Shown here: positions 1 to 7,755 of the stretch, piece after piece
Layout of the letters: the number at the start of each line of letters is the position of its first letter
Position numbering within the stretch: position 1 is the stretch's first letter
Source of the DNA: Candidatus Sumerlaeota bacterium
GTDB taxonomy: Bacteria; CG03; SLGR01
Direction: 5' to 3'
Assembly (NCBI GenBank): GCA_007136585.1
Contig: SLGR01000244.1
Coordinates: 1 to 17,940, forward strand
DNA: 17,940 nucleotides
Notes under the pieces: generated by a model
Told to the model about the DNA's origin: nothing
What the model saw: the letters and a program-made list of their open reading frames with translations, nothing else
Database searches by the model: none
Position numbers and translations under genes: made by a program

Positions 1-991
1 CGTTCCGCATATCATCGGTATCTGGTTTAAAAGCAAGCCCCAGAACACCTATGGTTTTTCCCCTGAGGTTCCACAGAGAGTTCCGGGCTTTCTCAACCAT
101 AAGTCCCCGCTGGTATTCATTGATACGCTGAACTTCCTTCAGCAAACTGAAATTATATCCCAGCTTTTCTGAGATTTTTATAAAAGCTGAAAGGTCTTTA
201 GGGAAACAGCTTCCTCCGAACCCCGCACCGGCATTCAGAAAACTCCCGCCTATTCTTTTATCAAGCCCCATCCCCCTTGCCACCTCCCTTATATCCGCCC
301 CGGTACGTTCGCATATCCCGGCTACAGCGTTAATATAGGAAATTTTCAGGGCAAGAAATGAGTTAGAGGCGTGTTTTATAAGTTCTGAGCTCTCAATACT
401 GGTAATAAGTATCTCCGTCCGTTCGCTTATGGGTGCGTAAAGCTCCTTCATTTTATCGGCTGCTTTCCGGGACTCCACCCCTATGACAACCCTGTCAGGG
501 TGGAGAAAATCCTTAACGGCAACCCCTTCACGGAGAAACTCGGGGTTTGAAGCGATATCGTACTCGGCTCCCTCGGGAGAATATTTCTCAACTGTTCTTT
601 TTATCCAGGTTCCGGTCTCAACGGGGACAGTGCTCTTGGAAACAATCAGCCTGTAGGAATCAAGGTTTTCAGCTATCTCCCTTGATACGGCCTCAACGTA
701 GCAGAGGTCTGCAGACCCGTCCGGAAGAGGAGGCGTATTTACTGCCACGAATATAATTTCAGAGCTGCTCACACCTTCTTTTACGGAATCAGAAAACTTT
801 AGCCGGCCCGCTTTAACATTCTCGTCAATAAGTTCCCCGAGCCCCGGCTCGTAAATAGGCACTCCCCCTGATTCAAGGGTACGTATTTTATCCCGGTCAT
901 TGTCTATGCAGATAACCTCGTGTCCCATATCCGCAAAACAGGTCCCTGAAACAAGTCCAACATAACCCGCTCCCACAACTGCTACTTTCAT
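1..991 (-). CDS. ugd: UDP-glucose 6-dehydrogenase, C-terminus cut by window edge
   Basis: Oxidises UDP-glucose to UDP-glucuronate with two NAD+, in the cytoplasm, feeding capsule or other surface polysaccharide synthesis. I translated the minus strand from the ATG at 991 and read 330 codons before the window ends. The N-terminal Rossmann motif GAGYVG lies at residues 7-12. The catalytic thiol motif GFGGSCFPKD (257-266) puts the nucleophile at Cys262. Lys206 and Asn210 in ELIKHASN match the conserved lysine and asparagine of the family. The frame stays open through GLAFKPDTDDMR at the edge, so roughly the last 100 residues of a usual ~430-residue enzyme are missing. The ATG follows an AAAGGAA ribosome binding site. 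GDP-mannose dehydrogenase is the nearest alternative. Upstream lies the structured element at 1035-1135. Confidence 0.93.
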   Translation of the reverse strand, partial: MKVAVVGAGYVGLVSGTCFADMGHEVICIDNDRDKIRTLESGGVPIYEPGLGELIDENVKAGRLKFSDSVKEGVSSSEIIFVAVNTPPLPDGSADLCYVEAVSREIAENLDSYRLIVSKSTVPVETGTWIKRTVEKYSPEGAEYDIASNPEFLREGVAVKDFLHPDRVVIGVESRKAADKMKELYAPISERTEILITSIESSELIKHASNSFLALKISYINAVAGICERTGADIREVARGMGLDKRIGGSFLNAGAGFGGSCFPKDLSAFIKISEKLGYNFSLLKEVQRINEYQRGLMVEKARNSLWNLRGKTIGVLGLAFKPDTDDMRN

Positions 992-1034
992 TTTATATAG
1001 TTCCTTTCATCTGATACATCTGAAAACACTTCCC

Positions 1035-1135
1035 AGGCAGTACTGGAATTGTCTGTTTTCGGATTTCGGCGAAAGCCGACCTCGGAGCAACCACAGGTTG
1101 CGAGAATGAGAAAACGGATAATGACAGTAATGCCT
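1035..1135. other. Three-way-junction inverted-repeat structure in the queF-ugd gap
   Basis: The gap 992-1183 holds nested complementary segments. An outer stem pairs 1035-1045 with 1125-1135 (11 positions, one mismatch). An inner stem pairs GTTTTC (1055-1060) with GAAAAC (1110-1115). Inside are two hairpins. One is TCGGC-GAAA-GCCGA (1066-1079), a perfect 5-bp stem with a GNRA-type loop when read on the plus strand. The other is GCAACC-ACA-GGTTGC (1087-1101), which CTC/GAG (1081-1083 with 1102-1104) extends across a 3-base bulge. Read on the minus strand it would sit in the ugd 5' leader. Read on the plus strand it is followed by a T-rich run (1135-1152), as for a terminated small RNA. I do not recognise a known riboswitch. 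It could also be a genomic palindromic repeat. Confidence 0.55.
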
Positions 1136-1153
1136 TATTTTCATCCTTTTTTG

Positions 1154-1187
1154 TGAGTAATATACTCATAGACGTTTAACCTGCTAC
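1154..1187 (-). promoter_or_regulatory. Possible ugd promoter with overlapping palindrome
   Basis: The perfect inverted repeat TGAGTA-ATA-TACTCA spans 1154-1168. On the minus strand its centre contains TATATT (1159-1164), a 5/6 match to a -10 box. Seventeen bases upstream is GTAGCA (1182-1187), a weak -35 overlapping the queF stop codon. If real, transcription would start near 1152 and give ugd a leader of about 160 bases containing the structured element, and a repressor on the palindrome would cover the -10. The weak -35 makes this tentative. Confidence 0.25.
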
Positions 1188-1606
1188 GACTTCCGTTCCC
1201 CTCTGTTTGTTTTATCATACTCAGCCCTTACGTTTATGGTAATCCCCCCGCGCGGAGTAAACCTGCCTTTAACGGCAGCCCTCCTGGGACGGCAGGCCTT
1301 TATCAGGTCATCAAGTATCCGGTTAACTATTTCCTCCGCAAACCCCCTATGGTTCCTGAAAGAAAAGAGATACAGTTTCAGGGATTTGCTTTCAATACAC
1401 TTCCTTTCCGGAACATAGGTTATTGTTATCCTGGCAAAATCCGGCTGAGAGGTAACCGGGCAGAGCGAGGTAAACTCGGCGGTCTCAAACTCAATCTCAT
1501 AATCCCTGCCTGATTCAGGGTTGTCAAAAACCTCCAGGGTCGCCTCTTCAGGGCTCCCGGGGTACCTGGTCTCCCCGCTTCCAAGTATTGTGATTTTATC
1601 TTTCAT
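1184..1606 (-). CDS. queF: NADPH-dependent preQ0 reductase (QueF, short type)
   Basis: Reduces the nitrile of 7-cyano-7-deazaguanine (preQ0) to the aminomethyl group of preQ1, the last step before insertion into tRNA. It has 140 residues, the size of the unimodular, Bacillus-like type of QueF. Cys49 in FTSLCPVTSQPDF is the expected thioimide-forming nucleophile and Asp56 the proton donor. The QueF signature ESKSLKLYL is at 72-80, followed by FRNHRGFAE (83-91), which holds the conserved His/Glu region. The start overlaps the end of queC by 11 bases and has a strong GGAGG ribosome binding site inside queC. It is the last gene of the queDECF operon. GTP cyclohydrolase FolE is a fold relative, but the motifs separate them clearly. 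Confidence 0.95.
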   Translation of the reverse strand: MKDKITILGSGETRYPGSPEEATLEVFDNPESGRDYEIEFETAEFTSLCPVTSQPDFARITITYVPERKCIESKSLKLYLFSFRNHRGFAEEIVNRILDDLIKACRPRRAAVKGRFTPRGGITINVRAEYDKTNRGERKS

Positions 1607-2270
1607 CTTTATCTTCCTCCGGCATGCCGCCAGCCCCCCTGATCCCTTTTTCGCGCTGAATGCAACTGCTGCATTCTCCGCACGGGGTTCCCTTATCTGA
1701 CGGGTTATAGCAGGAACTCGTAAGCGATATATCTACTCCCAAACGCATCCCCTCCCGGACGATCTCCGCCTTATCCATATTAAGAAGAGGGGCCTCAACT
1801 GAAATCCGGGTCTCTTCTCTGGTCCCCAGGGAAACGGTTTTTTCAAAACTCTTCAGAAATTCCTCCCGGCAGTCCGGGTAACCCGAGTAGTCCCTGACCG
1901 CCGCCCCGATGAAAACAGCCTCCGCTCCCAGAACCTCCGCCCAGGATACGCCCAGCGAAAGAAGTATAAGGTTACGCGCCGGAACGTACGTAACCGGAAT
2001 ATCTTCAGATTCGCCCCGGGGAATATCAATTTCCGGGTCCGTAAGAGCCGACCCCTTTATACTGTCAAGGGCAGTATTTATAACAAGATGCCCGGCCCCC
2101 AGAAGGCGCGCTATCTCTCCGGCCGCCTGTATCTCAAACCTGTTTTTCTGTCCGTAATCCACGGTGAGGGCGTTAAGGGCGTATCCCTGCTCGCGCGCCA
2201 AGGCCGCGCAGACCGCCGAATCAATGCCCCCGCTTAGAAGCACTACCGCTTTTTTCTCTTTTCCGCTCAT
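1596..2270 (-). CDS. queC: 7-cyano-7-deazaguanine synthase (QueC)
   Basis: ATP-dependent conversion of 7-carboxy-7-deazaguanine to preQ0 with ammonia. The PP-loop ATP-pyrophosphatase motif SGGIDS lies at residues 13-18. The conserved YVPARN (95-100) and DYSGYPDC (127-134) blocks follow. Four zinc-binding cysteines, Cys187, Cys197, Cys200 and Cys203, form the C-terminal site. At 224 residues it is of normal length. It starts 11 bases after the queE stop with only a weak G-rich ribosome binding site (GGCGGG), and it overlaps queF downstream. The C-terminal tail after the last cysteine is rich in Glu, Asp and Lys and is probably not structurally important. Confidence 0.96.
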   Translation of the reverse strand: MSGKEKKAVVLLSGGIDSAVCAALAREQGYALNALTVDYGQKNRFEIQAAGEIARLLGAGHLVINTALDSIKGSALTDPEIDIPRGESEDIPVTYVPARNLILLSLGVSWAEVLGAEAVFIGAAVRDYSGYPDCREEFLKSFEKTVSLGTREETRISVEAPLLNMDKAEIVREGMRLGVDISLTSSCYNPSDKGTPCGECSSCIQREKGIRGAGGMPEEDKDER

Positions 2271-2281
2271 ATTAAACCCGC

Positions 2282-2902
2282 CTATTTAAAACCGAAGATT
2301 TTATGCAGGTTAGGCTGCACCCTTGCCCCGGGAGCCTCTTTCTTTACCATCTCGGAAAGACGGCGGAACCCTATCCCTCCCTCCAGTGGCGAGAAAAGCA
2401 CTTCGCCTGAATCGGGTCGGAGGTCCCGAAGCACCTTCAGGCTCCAGAGAAAATCATCCCTGTCGGATATCACAAACTTCAGTTCATCACTCGCCTTAAG
2501 CCTGCCTGCGTTTGAGAAATCCATTGAGGAGCTTTCCCCGGAGGACGGTGTTTTAAAATCCATAACCGTAATAACACCGTCCGGGACCCCGGTTATATCA
2601 ATTGACCCGTTCGTCTCAATAATAACCTCCAGCCCTTCCTCAATCAGAAGAGACGCAAGTTCCGGGGTTTCCTCCTGCAGGAGAGGCTCTCCCCCGGTAA
2701 TAACCGCCATAGGGCAGGAATATTCAAGAGCCACACCGGATGTCTCGGCCACGCTCTTTTTGATTCCCCCTTCCCGGGCGTACTTCGTATCGCACCACCT
2801 GCAGGAAAGGTTGCACCCCGCCAGCCTTATGAAAACCGCCGGACGCCCGGCGTACGAGCTTTCCCCCTGAACGGAGTAAAATATTTCTGCTATATCAAGC
2901 AT
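2282..2902 (-). CDS. queE: 7-carboxy-7-deazaguanine synthase (QueE, radical SAM)
   Basis: Radical-SAM enzyme that contracts 6-carboxytetrahydropterin to 7-carboxy-7-deazaguanine, the committed ring-forming step of 7-deazaguanine synthesis. The cluster motif is Cys30-X3-Cys34-X2-Cys37 in GCNLSCRWCDTKYA. The SAM-binding GGEP motif is at 70-73. The N-terminal IFYSVQGE-SYAGRP block (7-21) is typical of QueE. At 206 residues it is of normal length. The ATG shares one base with the queD stop (TAATG), so translation is probably coupled. Another small radical-SAM activase is possible from the motif alone, but the queD/queC/queF neighbours settle the assignment. Confidence 0.95.
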   Translation of the reverse strand: MLDIAEIFYSVQGESSYAGRPAVFIRLAGCNLSCRWCDTKYAREGGIKKSVAETSGVALEYSCPMAVITGGEPLLQEETPELASLLIEEGLEVIIETNGSIDITGVPDGVITVMDFKTPSSGESSSMDFSNAGRLKASDELKFVISDRDDFLWSLKVLRDLRPDSGEVLFSPLEGGIGFRRLSEMVKKEAPGARVQPNLHKIFGFK

Positions 2903-3261
2903 TACTCTTCAGAGTAAGAGGCAGAGCAACTGTCGGTCTCAAAAACGGTGACTTCCGAGACCGGAGCACCTTTTTTCCTTACCGACTCAAAGATGTACCT
3001 GGCAATATTTTCCGAAGTAGGGTTTACATCCCGGAAATATTCCAGCCTGTTTATATCCTTGTGGTCAAGTGTTTCCAGGACTTCGCCAAGGACCTTTTTA
3101 AGGTCCCTGAAATCAACGCACATTCCGCTCGGAGGGAGCTCTTTGCTGGAAACCGAAAGAAACACGCGAAAGTTATGACCGTGGAGATTCTCGCAGTCCC
3201 CCCCGTACTCCCTTATCCTGTGCGCAGCAGAAAAATCTGACTCAACCGTAACTCTGTACAT
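2902..3261 (-). CDS. queD: 6-carboxy-5,6,7,8-tetrahydropterin synthase (QueD)
   Basis: Converts 7,8-dihydroneopterin triphosphate to 6-carboxytetrahydropterin, the first dedicated step of queuosine precursor synthesis. It is 119 residues long. The zinc ligands are His14 (SAAH), His27 and His29 (LHGHN). The catalytic cysteine is Cys23 in GDCENLHGH. LDHKDIN (65-71), PTSENIA (81-87) and the C-terminal VFET glutamate (108) complete the active-site pattern. The start is secure: reading upstream in frame, an UAA stop is reached with no other ATG, GTG or TTG. There is no Shine-Dalgarno site. A promoter lies so close that the mRNA is predicted to be leaderless. It is the first gene of queDECF. FolE, which would supply the substrate, is not in the window. 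Confidence 0.94.
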   Translation of the reverse strand: MYRVTVESDFSAAHRIREYGGDCENLHGHNFRVFLSVSSKELPPSGMCVDFRDLKKVLGEVLETLDHKDINRLEYFRDVNPTSENIARYIFESVRKKGAPVSEVTVFETDSCSASYSEE

Positions 3262-3270
3262 AATGGTAAA

Positions 3271-3298
3271 ATAATAGCAAAATACTTAATAAATACAA
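3271..3298 (-). promoter_or_regulatory. Promoter of queDECF, predicted leaderless
   Basis: On the minus strand TTGTAT (3293-3298) and TATTAT (3271-3276, 5/6 match to the -10 consensus) are separated by 16 bases. The -10 box ends nine bases before the queD ATG at 3261, so transcription should begin within about three bases of the start codon. The 54-base gap after the previous gene contains no Shine-Dalgarno site and no room for a preQ1 riboswitch. Confidence 0.55.
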
Positions 3299-3315
3299 CT
3301 TTCTTCCGGGAACGG

Positions 3316-4941
3316 TTAAGAGGTATTACCCGGCTGATTTTTAAGAAACGCGGTAACAACTTCAGGATCAAACTGGGTCCCGCTCCTGCTCTTTATTATC
3401 TCAACGGCCCTGGCGTGATCCAGCGCTTCACGGTAAGGGCGTTTCCCGGTAAGAGCGGCGTAAGCATCGGCCACCGCAAGTATCCTGGCTTCCAGGGGGA
3501 TAGCTTCCCCTTTAAGGCTGTCGGGATATCCCGTTCCGTCATAATTTTCGCGGTGATGCATTACCGCAGGTATAAGTTTTTTAAACTCATTGACGGATTC
3601 AAGGATCCTGACGCTCTCACGGGGGTAGGTCTTTATCACCTTCCATTCCTCCTCGGAGAGTTCCCCCTCCTTTGAGAGTATGCTCTCGGGAATAACAAGC
3701 TTGCCTATGTTCTGAACAGCGGCCGCTATATCTATAAACTGTATATCCTCTTCACTGAACCCCATCTCTTGAGCTATAAGGCGGGCATACTCCCTGACTT
3801 TGTCGGTCTGTCCCGGAAAATACTTTTCCCTTACATCCACGGTACGGGTTATAAGCTCTATTACAGAGTTTAACCACCGGTCCTTTCTGGTAAAAATACG
3901 CGCCTTGTTTACAGCAAGAGCGGCGTGTGATGAGAGCACCGTAAGCATTTCCAGATCCCCCCTGGTAAAAGGGGGCTTTTCTCTTGAGCGCACTATCTCC
4001 ACCGCCCCCACCGTCTCTTCCGCAACCATTAACGGGGCGCATATTATGGAGCCGGAGATCATCCTTGTCATGCTGTCGGCCCGGGGGGAAAACCTCTCAT
4101 CCTTCGCCACGTTTCCTACCAGAAGCGGCCTGCCTTTCTCAATGACCCATCCTGCTATCCCTTCGCCTTTTGAGAGTTTCTTTCCCCTGAGAATACCAGC
4201 CTTGCTCCCGCTTACAGCTGTAAACTCGGCCCTGCCTTCATCATCTTTTGTAAGGATGGAACACCCCTCGGCCCCGAAAAAACTCAGAGCGTGTTTCATT
4301 ATAACCTCAAATACAACGCTCTCCCTCCGGGCGGAGCTTACAGCCTCAGTTATTACGCTGAGTTTCCTCAGTGAATCCGTCCGCTCCTTCAGGGAACCTA
4401 TGCGCCGGAAAATCTCCAGCGCCATACCTATATGCGCTCCGGCGCTTACAAGGGCCTGTTTTCTGTCATCCCCTGGAAGCCCCCCCGGGATATTGAAGAG
4501 TTCTACGGCTCCCATAACCCTGTTGCCGCTTTTAAGGGGAAATATCGTAATATTATCAATCTCTCCGAGAGCTTCCTTAAGGGCTTTTCTGTATGCGGGT
4601 TCATCAGATATATCCTCGGAGTACTCAAACTTTGAAGTGCCGGAAAGAACCCCGGATAAGATCGGGCCGGGTTCAACTCCGGAGCTTTTAAGCTTCTCCC
4701 GGCATTTATCCGCATCCGCAGCAGGTATATCGGCTTTGAAAGAGGCCGCCGAAAAACCGGCGCTCCTGATAATTATAACTCCGGCCGGGGCCCCCGAAAG
4801 TTTCATAAGCACCGAGAGGGTCTTATCCAGGTAATCGGCCGCGCTCTCCGAGTTTCCCATAAGCGCGCTTATTTTTTTGAGGGCGTTATACCTCAAACTC
4901 AGGGCCCTGACCGTATGTTTAAGAAGTTTTACCCCTTCCAC
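3316..4941 (-). CDS. GAF-GAF-HD-GYP protein with degenerate active site
   Basis: Predicted cytoplasmic sensor protein of 541 residues with two GAF domains (about 36-178 and 206-346) and a C-terminal HD-GYP domain (about 352-535). HD-GYP proteins normally hydrolyse cyclic di-GMP. Here the metal centre is largely lost. The first histidine of the usual GHS motif is Gln378. The HD pair is Gln410-Asn411 in AAVQNIGK. The histidine usually seen before Pro in the next helix is Tyr439. The second Asp of the usual D-x-x-D block is Ala495. HHRENYDGTGYP (462-473) and Asp492 are kept. It is therefore probably a catalytically dead signalling or binding protein. It starts with GTG, 13 bases inside the end of wecB, behind a GGAG site, so it is the last gene of the long operon. 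No membrane segment was seen. Confidence 0.85.
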   Translation of the reverse strand: MEGVKLLKHTVRALSLRYNALKKISALMGNSESAADYLDKTLSVLMKLSGAPAGVIIIRSAGFSAASFKADIPAADADKCREKLKSSGVEPGPILSGVLSGTSKFEYSEDISDEPAYRKALKEALGEIDNITIFPLKSGNRVMGAVELFNIPGGLPGDDRKQALVSAGAHIGMALEIFRRIGSLKERTDSLRKLSVITEAVSSARRESVVFEVIMKHALSFFGAEGCSILTKDDEGRAEFTAVSGSKAGILRGKKLSKGEGIAGWVIEKGRPLLVGNVAKDERFSPRADSMTRMISGSIICAPLMVAEETVGAVEIVRSREKPPFTRGDLEMLTVLSSHAALAVNKARIFTRKDRWLNSVIELITRTVDVREKYFPGQTDKVREYARLIAQEMGFSEEDIQFIDIAAAVQNIGKLVIPESILSKEGELSEEEWKVIKTYPRESVRILESVNEFKKLIPAVMHHRENYDGTGYPDSLKGEAIPLEARILAVADAYAALTGKRPYREALDHARAVEIIKSRSGTQFDPEVVTAFLKNQPGNTS

Positions 4942-6065
4942 TGAACCGGCTCCTTTTTTCTCATCCCTAACTTGTACTCAAGTATATCCGCAATCCTGCA
5001 GGAAGAATTCCCGTCTCCGTAAGGGTTATGTTTCCTGGCAAAACGCCTGTAGAGCCCCTCATCTGTAAGAAGGCGCTCCGACCACTCCAGTATAGCCCCG
5101 GGTTCGTCCCCGATAATCTTTACCGTCCCGGCCTCAACCCCTTCGGGTCTCTCCGTGACCTTTCTGAGAAGAAGTACAGGTTTTCCGAAAAACGGGGCCT
5201 CCTCCTGTATTCCCCCGGAATCCGTTATGCAGAAAAGGCAATGCCTTAACAACCATACCATGCCGGGGTAAGCGACAGGTTCTGTCAGTATAATATTATC
5301 CGTCTTTGAGAGCAAACCGCTGACCGGGGTTTTCACCTCCGGGTTCGGGTGCACAGGGTAAATAAAAACTATATCCGGAAACCTTTCAGCCGCTTCTTTC
5401 AAACCCGAGCATATCCTGAGGAGGGGTTTTCCGAAGTTTTCCCTGCGGTGGGCGGTCACAAGAACGAACTTCTTTCCTATAAGTTTCCGGAGCTCTGGGG
5501 TAGGAGCGGATATGGGGGAAGAAGATATAATTCTTAAAGCGTCGATACCCGTGTTTCCCGTAACGTAAATACTCTCACGTTTTACGTTTTCTATTATCAG
5601 GTTCTCGCGGTTCAGAGGCGTAGGCGCAAAGTGAATCGCGGAGAGGAGATCAGCCATTATCCTGTTATACTCCTCGGGAAAAGGGTTTTCGGGATCACCC
5701 GACCTGAGCCCCGCTTCTATGTGTCCCGTCTCTATACGGCAGTAAACGGCGGTAAGAGCCGCCGCTGCTGCGGTAGTGGTATCGCCCTGAACCAGGAGCA
5801 TATCCGGCTTTTCCTTTTCCAGGACTTCCCCAAGGCGTTCTATACACCTTGAGGCTATCCCGGGAAGTCTCTGGGAGTCTCTCATTATCCCGAGGTCGTA
5901 ATCGGGAGTTATCCCGAAAATTCCCAACGCCGAATCAAGCATCTGCCTGTGCTGAGCGGCGGAGATGCTGAGAACCTCAAACTTTTCCCGCCTGCCCAAC
6001 TCCTTAATAAGGGGGGCCGTTTTTATAACCTCCGGACGGGTCCCGAAAACTACAGCTATCTTCAT
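4929..6065 (-). CDS. wecB: UDP-N-acetylglucosamine 2-epimerase, non-hydrolysing
   Basis: Interconverts UDP-GlcNAc and UDP-ManNAc, supplying ManNAc for surface polysaccharide. It has 378 residues, the normal length. Arg10 and Lys15 in GTRPEVIK, Asp95 in VQGDTTT, Glu117 in GHIEAGLRSGDPENPFPEE and Glu131 fall at the same positions as in the characterised E. coli enzyme. His206 in AHRRENFG is the equivalent catalytic histidine. DSGGIQEEAP near residue 280 is the nucleotide-binding signature. It starts 13 bases after the transferase gene and overlaps the HD-GYP gene. No hydrolysing-type features were seen. A specific polysaccharide product cannot be named from this window. Confidence 0.94.
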   Translation of the reverse strand: MKIAVVFGTRPEVIKTAPLIKELGRREKFEVLSISAAQHRQMLDSALGIFGITPDYDLGIMRDSQRLPGIASRCIERLGEVLEKEKPDMLLVQGDTTTAAAAALTAVYCRIETGHIEAGLRSGDPENPFPEEYNRIMADLLSAIHFAPTPLNRENLIIENVKRESIYVTGNTGIDALRIISSSPISAPTPELRKLIGKKFVLVTAHRRENFGKPLLRICSGLKEAAERFPDIVFIYPVHPNPEVKTPVSGLLSKTDNIILTEPVAYPGMVWLLRHCLFCITDSGGIQEEAPFFGKPVLLLRKVTERPEGVEAGTVKIIGDEPGAILEWSERLLTDEGLYRRFARKHNPYGDGNSSCRIADILEYKLGMRKKEPVQWKG

Positions 6066-6078
6066 ATCAAGTCAGCAC

Positions 6079-7092
6079 TCATATTATCGTAAGTCCCAGG
6101 GCCAGAAGACCCAGTAAGAAAGTTACCGTGTATATCCTCAACGCCACCTTCCGGGAGTTCCACCCCGGGCGGTAAAGCAGCCGGTGATGAATATGGTCCT
6201 TATCGGCTTCCATAAAATGCCTGCGGCTGAGAACCCTCCGGGTAAATGATAAAAGCGCGTCCAGCACAGGCACCCCGAAAAGTATCAGGGGAACTGCCAG
6301 GGTAAACGCCCCGGCGGTCTTAAGTATCCCCGTAACGGTAAGAGCTCCGGCCATATACCCCAGCAAAAGGCTACCCGAATCCCCGAGAAAAATCTTCGCC
6401 GGGGGAAAATTAAATTTAAGAAACCCCAGGCACCCCCCGCAGAGTGAAGCGCTCAGAACAGCTGCCGGAAGAAGCCGCTCTAAAGCACCGGGATCGGTCT
6501 GCCGGGAGATCTGGAGGAGAGCTATAATAAAAAAAACAAGGCTGGCTATACCCGTAACCCCCGCTGCCAGCCCGTCAAGGCCGTCCAGGAGGTTTATTGA
6601 GTTAATAAACAGAACTATCCAGATAACGGTAGCTATAATAGAGACCATAAGGGGAAGAGCGAAGCTGAAACCTGAGAAAGGCAGTCGCAGACTCTCTATC
6701 CTCAAGCCGTACTGCATAGCTATAAGGCAGGCTATTACCTGCCCAAACAGCTTTGTTGTAGGCGAGAGATCGCTGAGGTCGTCAGCCGCTCCCAGGAGCG
6801 TTATGAAAAGGGCGCCAGAAAACACCCCCGTTAACAGGTGCCCCGAACCGGGAGAGCCGGGAATATCAAGTGAGAATCCGGTTATAAAACGCCCCAGTAT
6901 CAAAGGCGGAAGGAATATCCCTCCAAGTACGGCAAACCCGCCCCAGAGCGGGACCGTTTTTCTGTGAACCTTTCTGCCTGAAGGAGAATCCACAGCGTTG
7001 AACCTGATAGCAAGTGCCCCGGAAACGGGGGTTAGAATAAAAGTCACCGCGACGGAGGTAAAAAAAATCAGCAGGTAAGATCCGGCGCTCAT
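6079..7092 (-). CDS. Undecaprenyl-phosphate sugar-1-phosphate transferase (WecA/TagO type)
   Basis: Integral membrane enzyme of the MraY/WecA superfamily. It is predicted to move a sugar-1-phosphate, most likely GlcNAc-1-P, onto undecaprenyl phosphate and so start a surface glycan. The 337 residues form about ten hydrophobic segments. The family signatures are all present: DSPSGRKVHRKTVPLWGG (35-52), the Mg-binding AADD (102-105), NLLDGLDGL (167-175), FLGDSG (235-240) and a late DHIHHRLL histidine motif. The HIHH pattern and the lack of MraY-specific blocks favour WecA/TagO over MraY. The immediately following wecB supports a GlcNAc/ManNAc glycan. The ribosome binding site is weak, and the gene starts 15 bases after upp. 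Confidence 0.9.
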   Translation of the reverse strand: MSAGSYLLIFFTSVAVTFILTPVSGALAIRFNAVDSPSGRKVHRKTVPLWGGFAVLGGIFLPPLILGRFITGFSLDIPGSPGSGHLLTGVFSGALFITLLGAADDLSDLSPTTKLFGQVIACLIAMQYGLRIESLRLPFSGFSFALPLMVSIIATVIWIVLFINSINLLDGLDGLAAGVTGIASLVFFIIALLQISRQTDPGALERLLPAAVLSASLCGGCLGFLKFNFPPAKIFLGDSGSLLLGYMAGALTVTGILKTAGAFTLAVPLILFGVPVLDALLSFTRRVLSRRHFMEADKDHIHHRLLYRPGWNSRKVALRIYTVTFLLGLLALGLTII

Positions 7093-7107
7093 ACCGGGTC
7101 AGTCCGC

Positions 7108-7755
7108 CTAACGGGTACCGAAAATCCTGTCGCCGGCATCGCCCAGTCCCGGGAGTATGTAGCCCCGGCTATCCAGTCTATCGTCAAGAGCGGCCGTATA
7201 AATAGGGACATCGCTATGGTATTTCCTGACCTCTCTGACCCCCTCGGGGGCGGCGACAAGGCACATTACAGCAAGGTTCTTCGCCCCGGAATTTACGCAT
7301 ATATCCAGGGCTGCCGCCATTGTGTGCCCCGTGGCCAGCATCGGGTCTATCATAAGAACCAACTCAGATTCTTTCAGGTCGCCGGGTAGCTTATGGTAAT
7401 ACTCAACCGCCTCCAGGGTATCGGGATCCCTGTAGAGACCCACGTGACCCACCCTGGCGCTGGGAATAACGTCAAGGACCCCCTCAACCATCCCTATCCC
7501 TGCCCTTAGGACCGGAACACAGATGACCCCCGTATGTTTTACCAGGCCTCCCCCGGCCCGGGTTCCCAGAGGTGTCTCAACGGTAACCTCCTCAAGAGAA
7601 AGGTTCCTTGTCACCTCAAATGTCATAAGGCTTGAGAGTTCCCGGAGAAGGGTTCTGAAGTTCCTGCTGGGCGTCCTTACATCCCGCATACGAGTGAGCT
7701 TATCAAGTATAAGCGGGTGTTCCACTACCGTAACAGGGCCGGTTTTTATATTCAC
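7108..7755 (-). CDS. upp: Uracil phosphoribosyltransferase
   Basis: Salvages uracil with PRPP to give UMP in the cytoplasm. At 215 residues it is close to the ~208-210 of characterised enzymes. The PRPP loop reads [15 protein letters not shown] (135-149), with His-Thr where many homologues have Gly-Ser. The uracil-binding C-terminal block [16 protein letters not shown] (199-214) is intact, as is the PVLRAG stretch (81-86) used in substrate binding. The ATG overlaps the glyA stop by four bases (ATGA). Placement directly after glyA repeats the glyA-upp order known from Bacillus and other Firmicutes. Confidence 0.96.
   Translation of the reverse strand: MNIKTGPVTVVEHPLILDKLTRMRDVRTPSRNFRTLLRELSSLMTFEVTRNLSLEEVTVETPLGTRAGGGLVKHTGVICVPVLRAGIGMVEGVLDVIPSARVGHVGLYRDPDTLEAVEYYHKLPGDLKESELVLMIDPMLATGHTMAAALDICVNSGAKNLAVMCLVAAPEGVREVRKYHSDVPIYTAALDDRLDSRGYILPGLGDAGDRIFGTR

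Noticed and set aside
1035-1135. An integron attC site or CRISPR repeat
   Set aside because: The ends lack the GTTRRRY / RYYYAAC core sites, there is no integrase or cassette array, and there is only one copy with no regular spacers.
3262-3315. A preQ1 riboswitch upstream of queD
   Set aside because: The gap is A/T-rich, holds a promoter next to the ATG, and shows no stem-loop with the A-rich tail that preQ1-I riboswitches need.
3800-4834. A long plus-strand open frame (about 344 codons) opposite the HD-GYP gene
   Set aside because: It is antisense to a well-supported gene, is rich in Ser, Leu and Pro without domains, and follows from the codon bias of the true gene.
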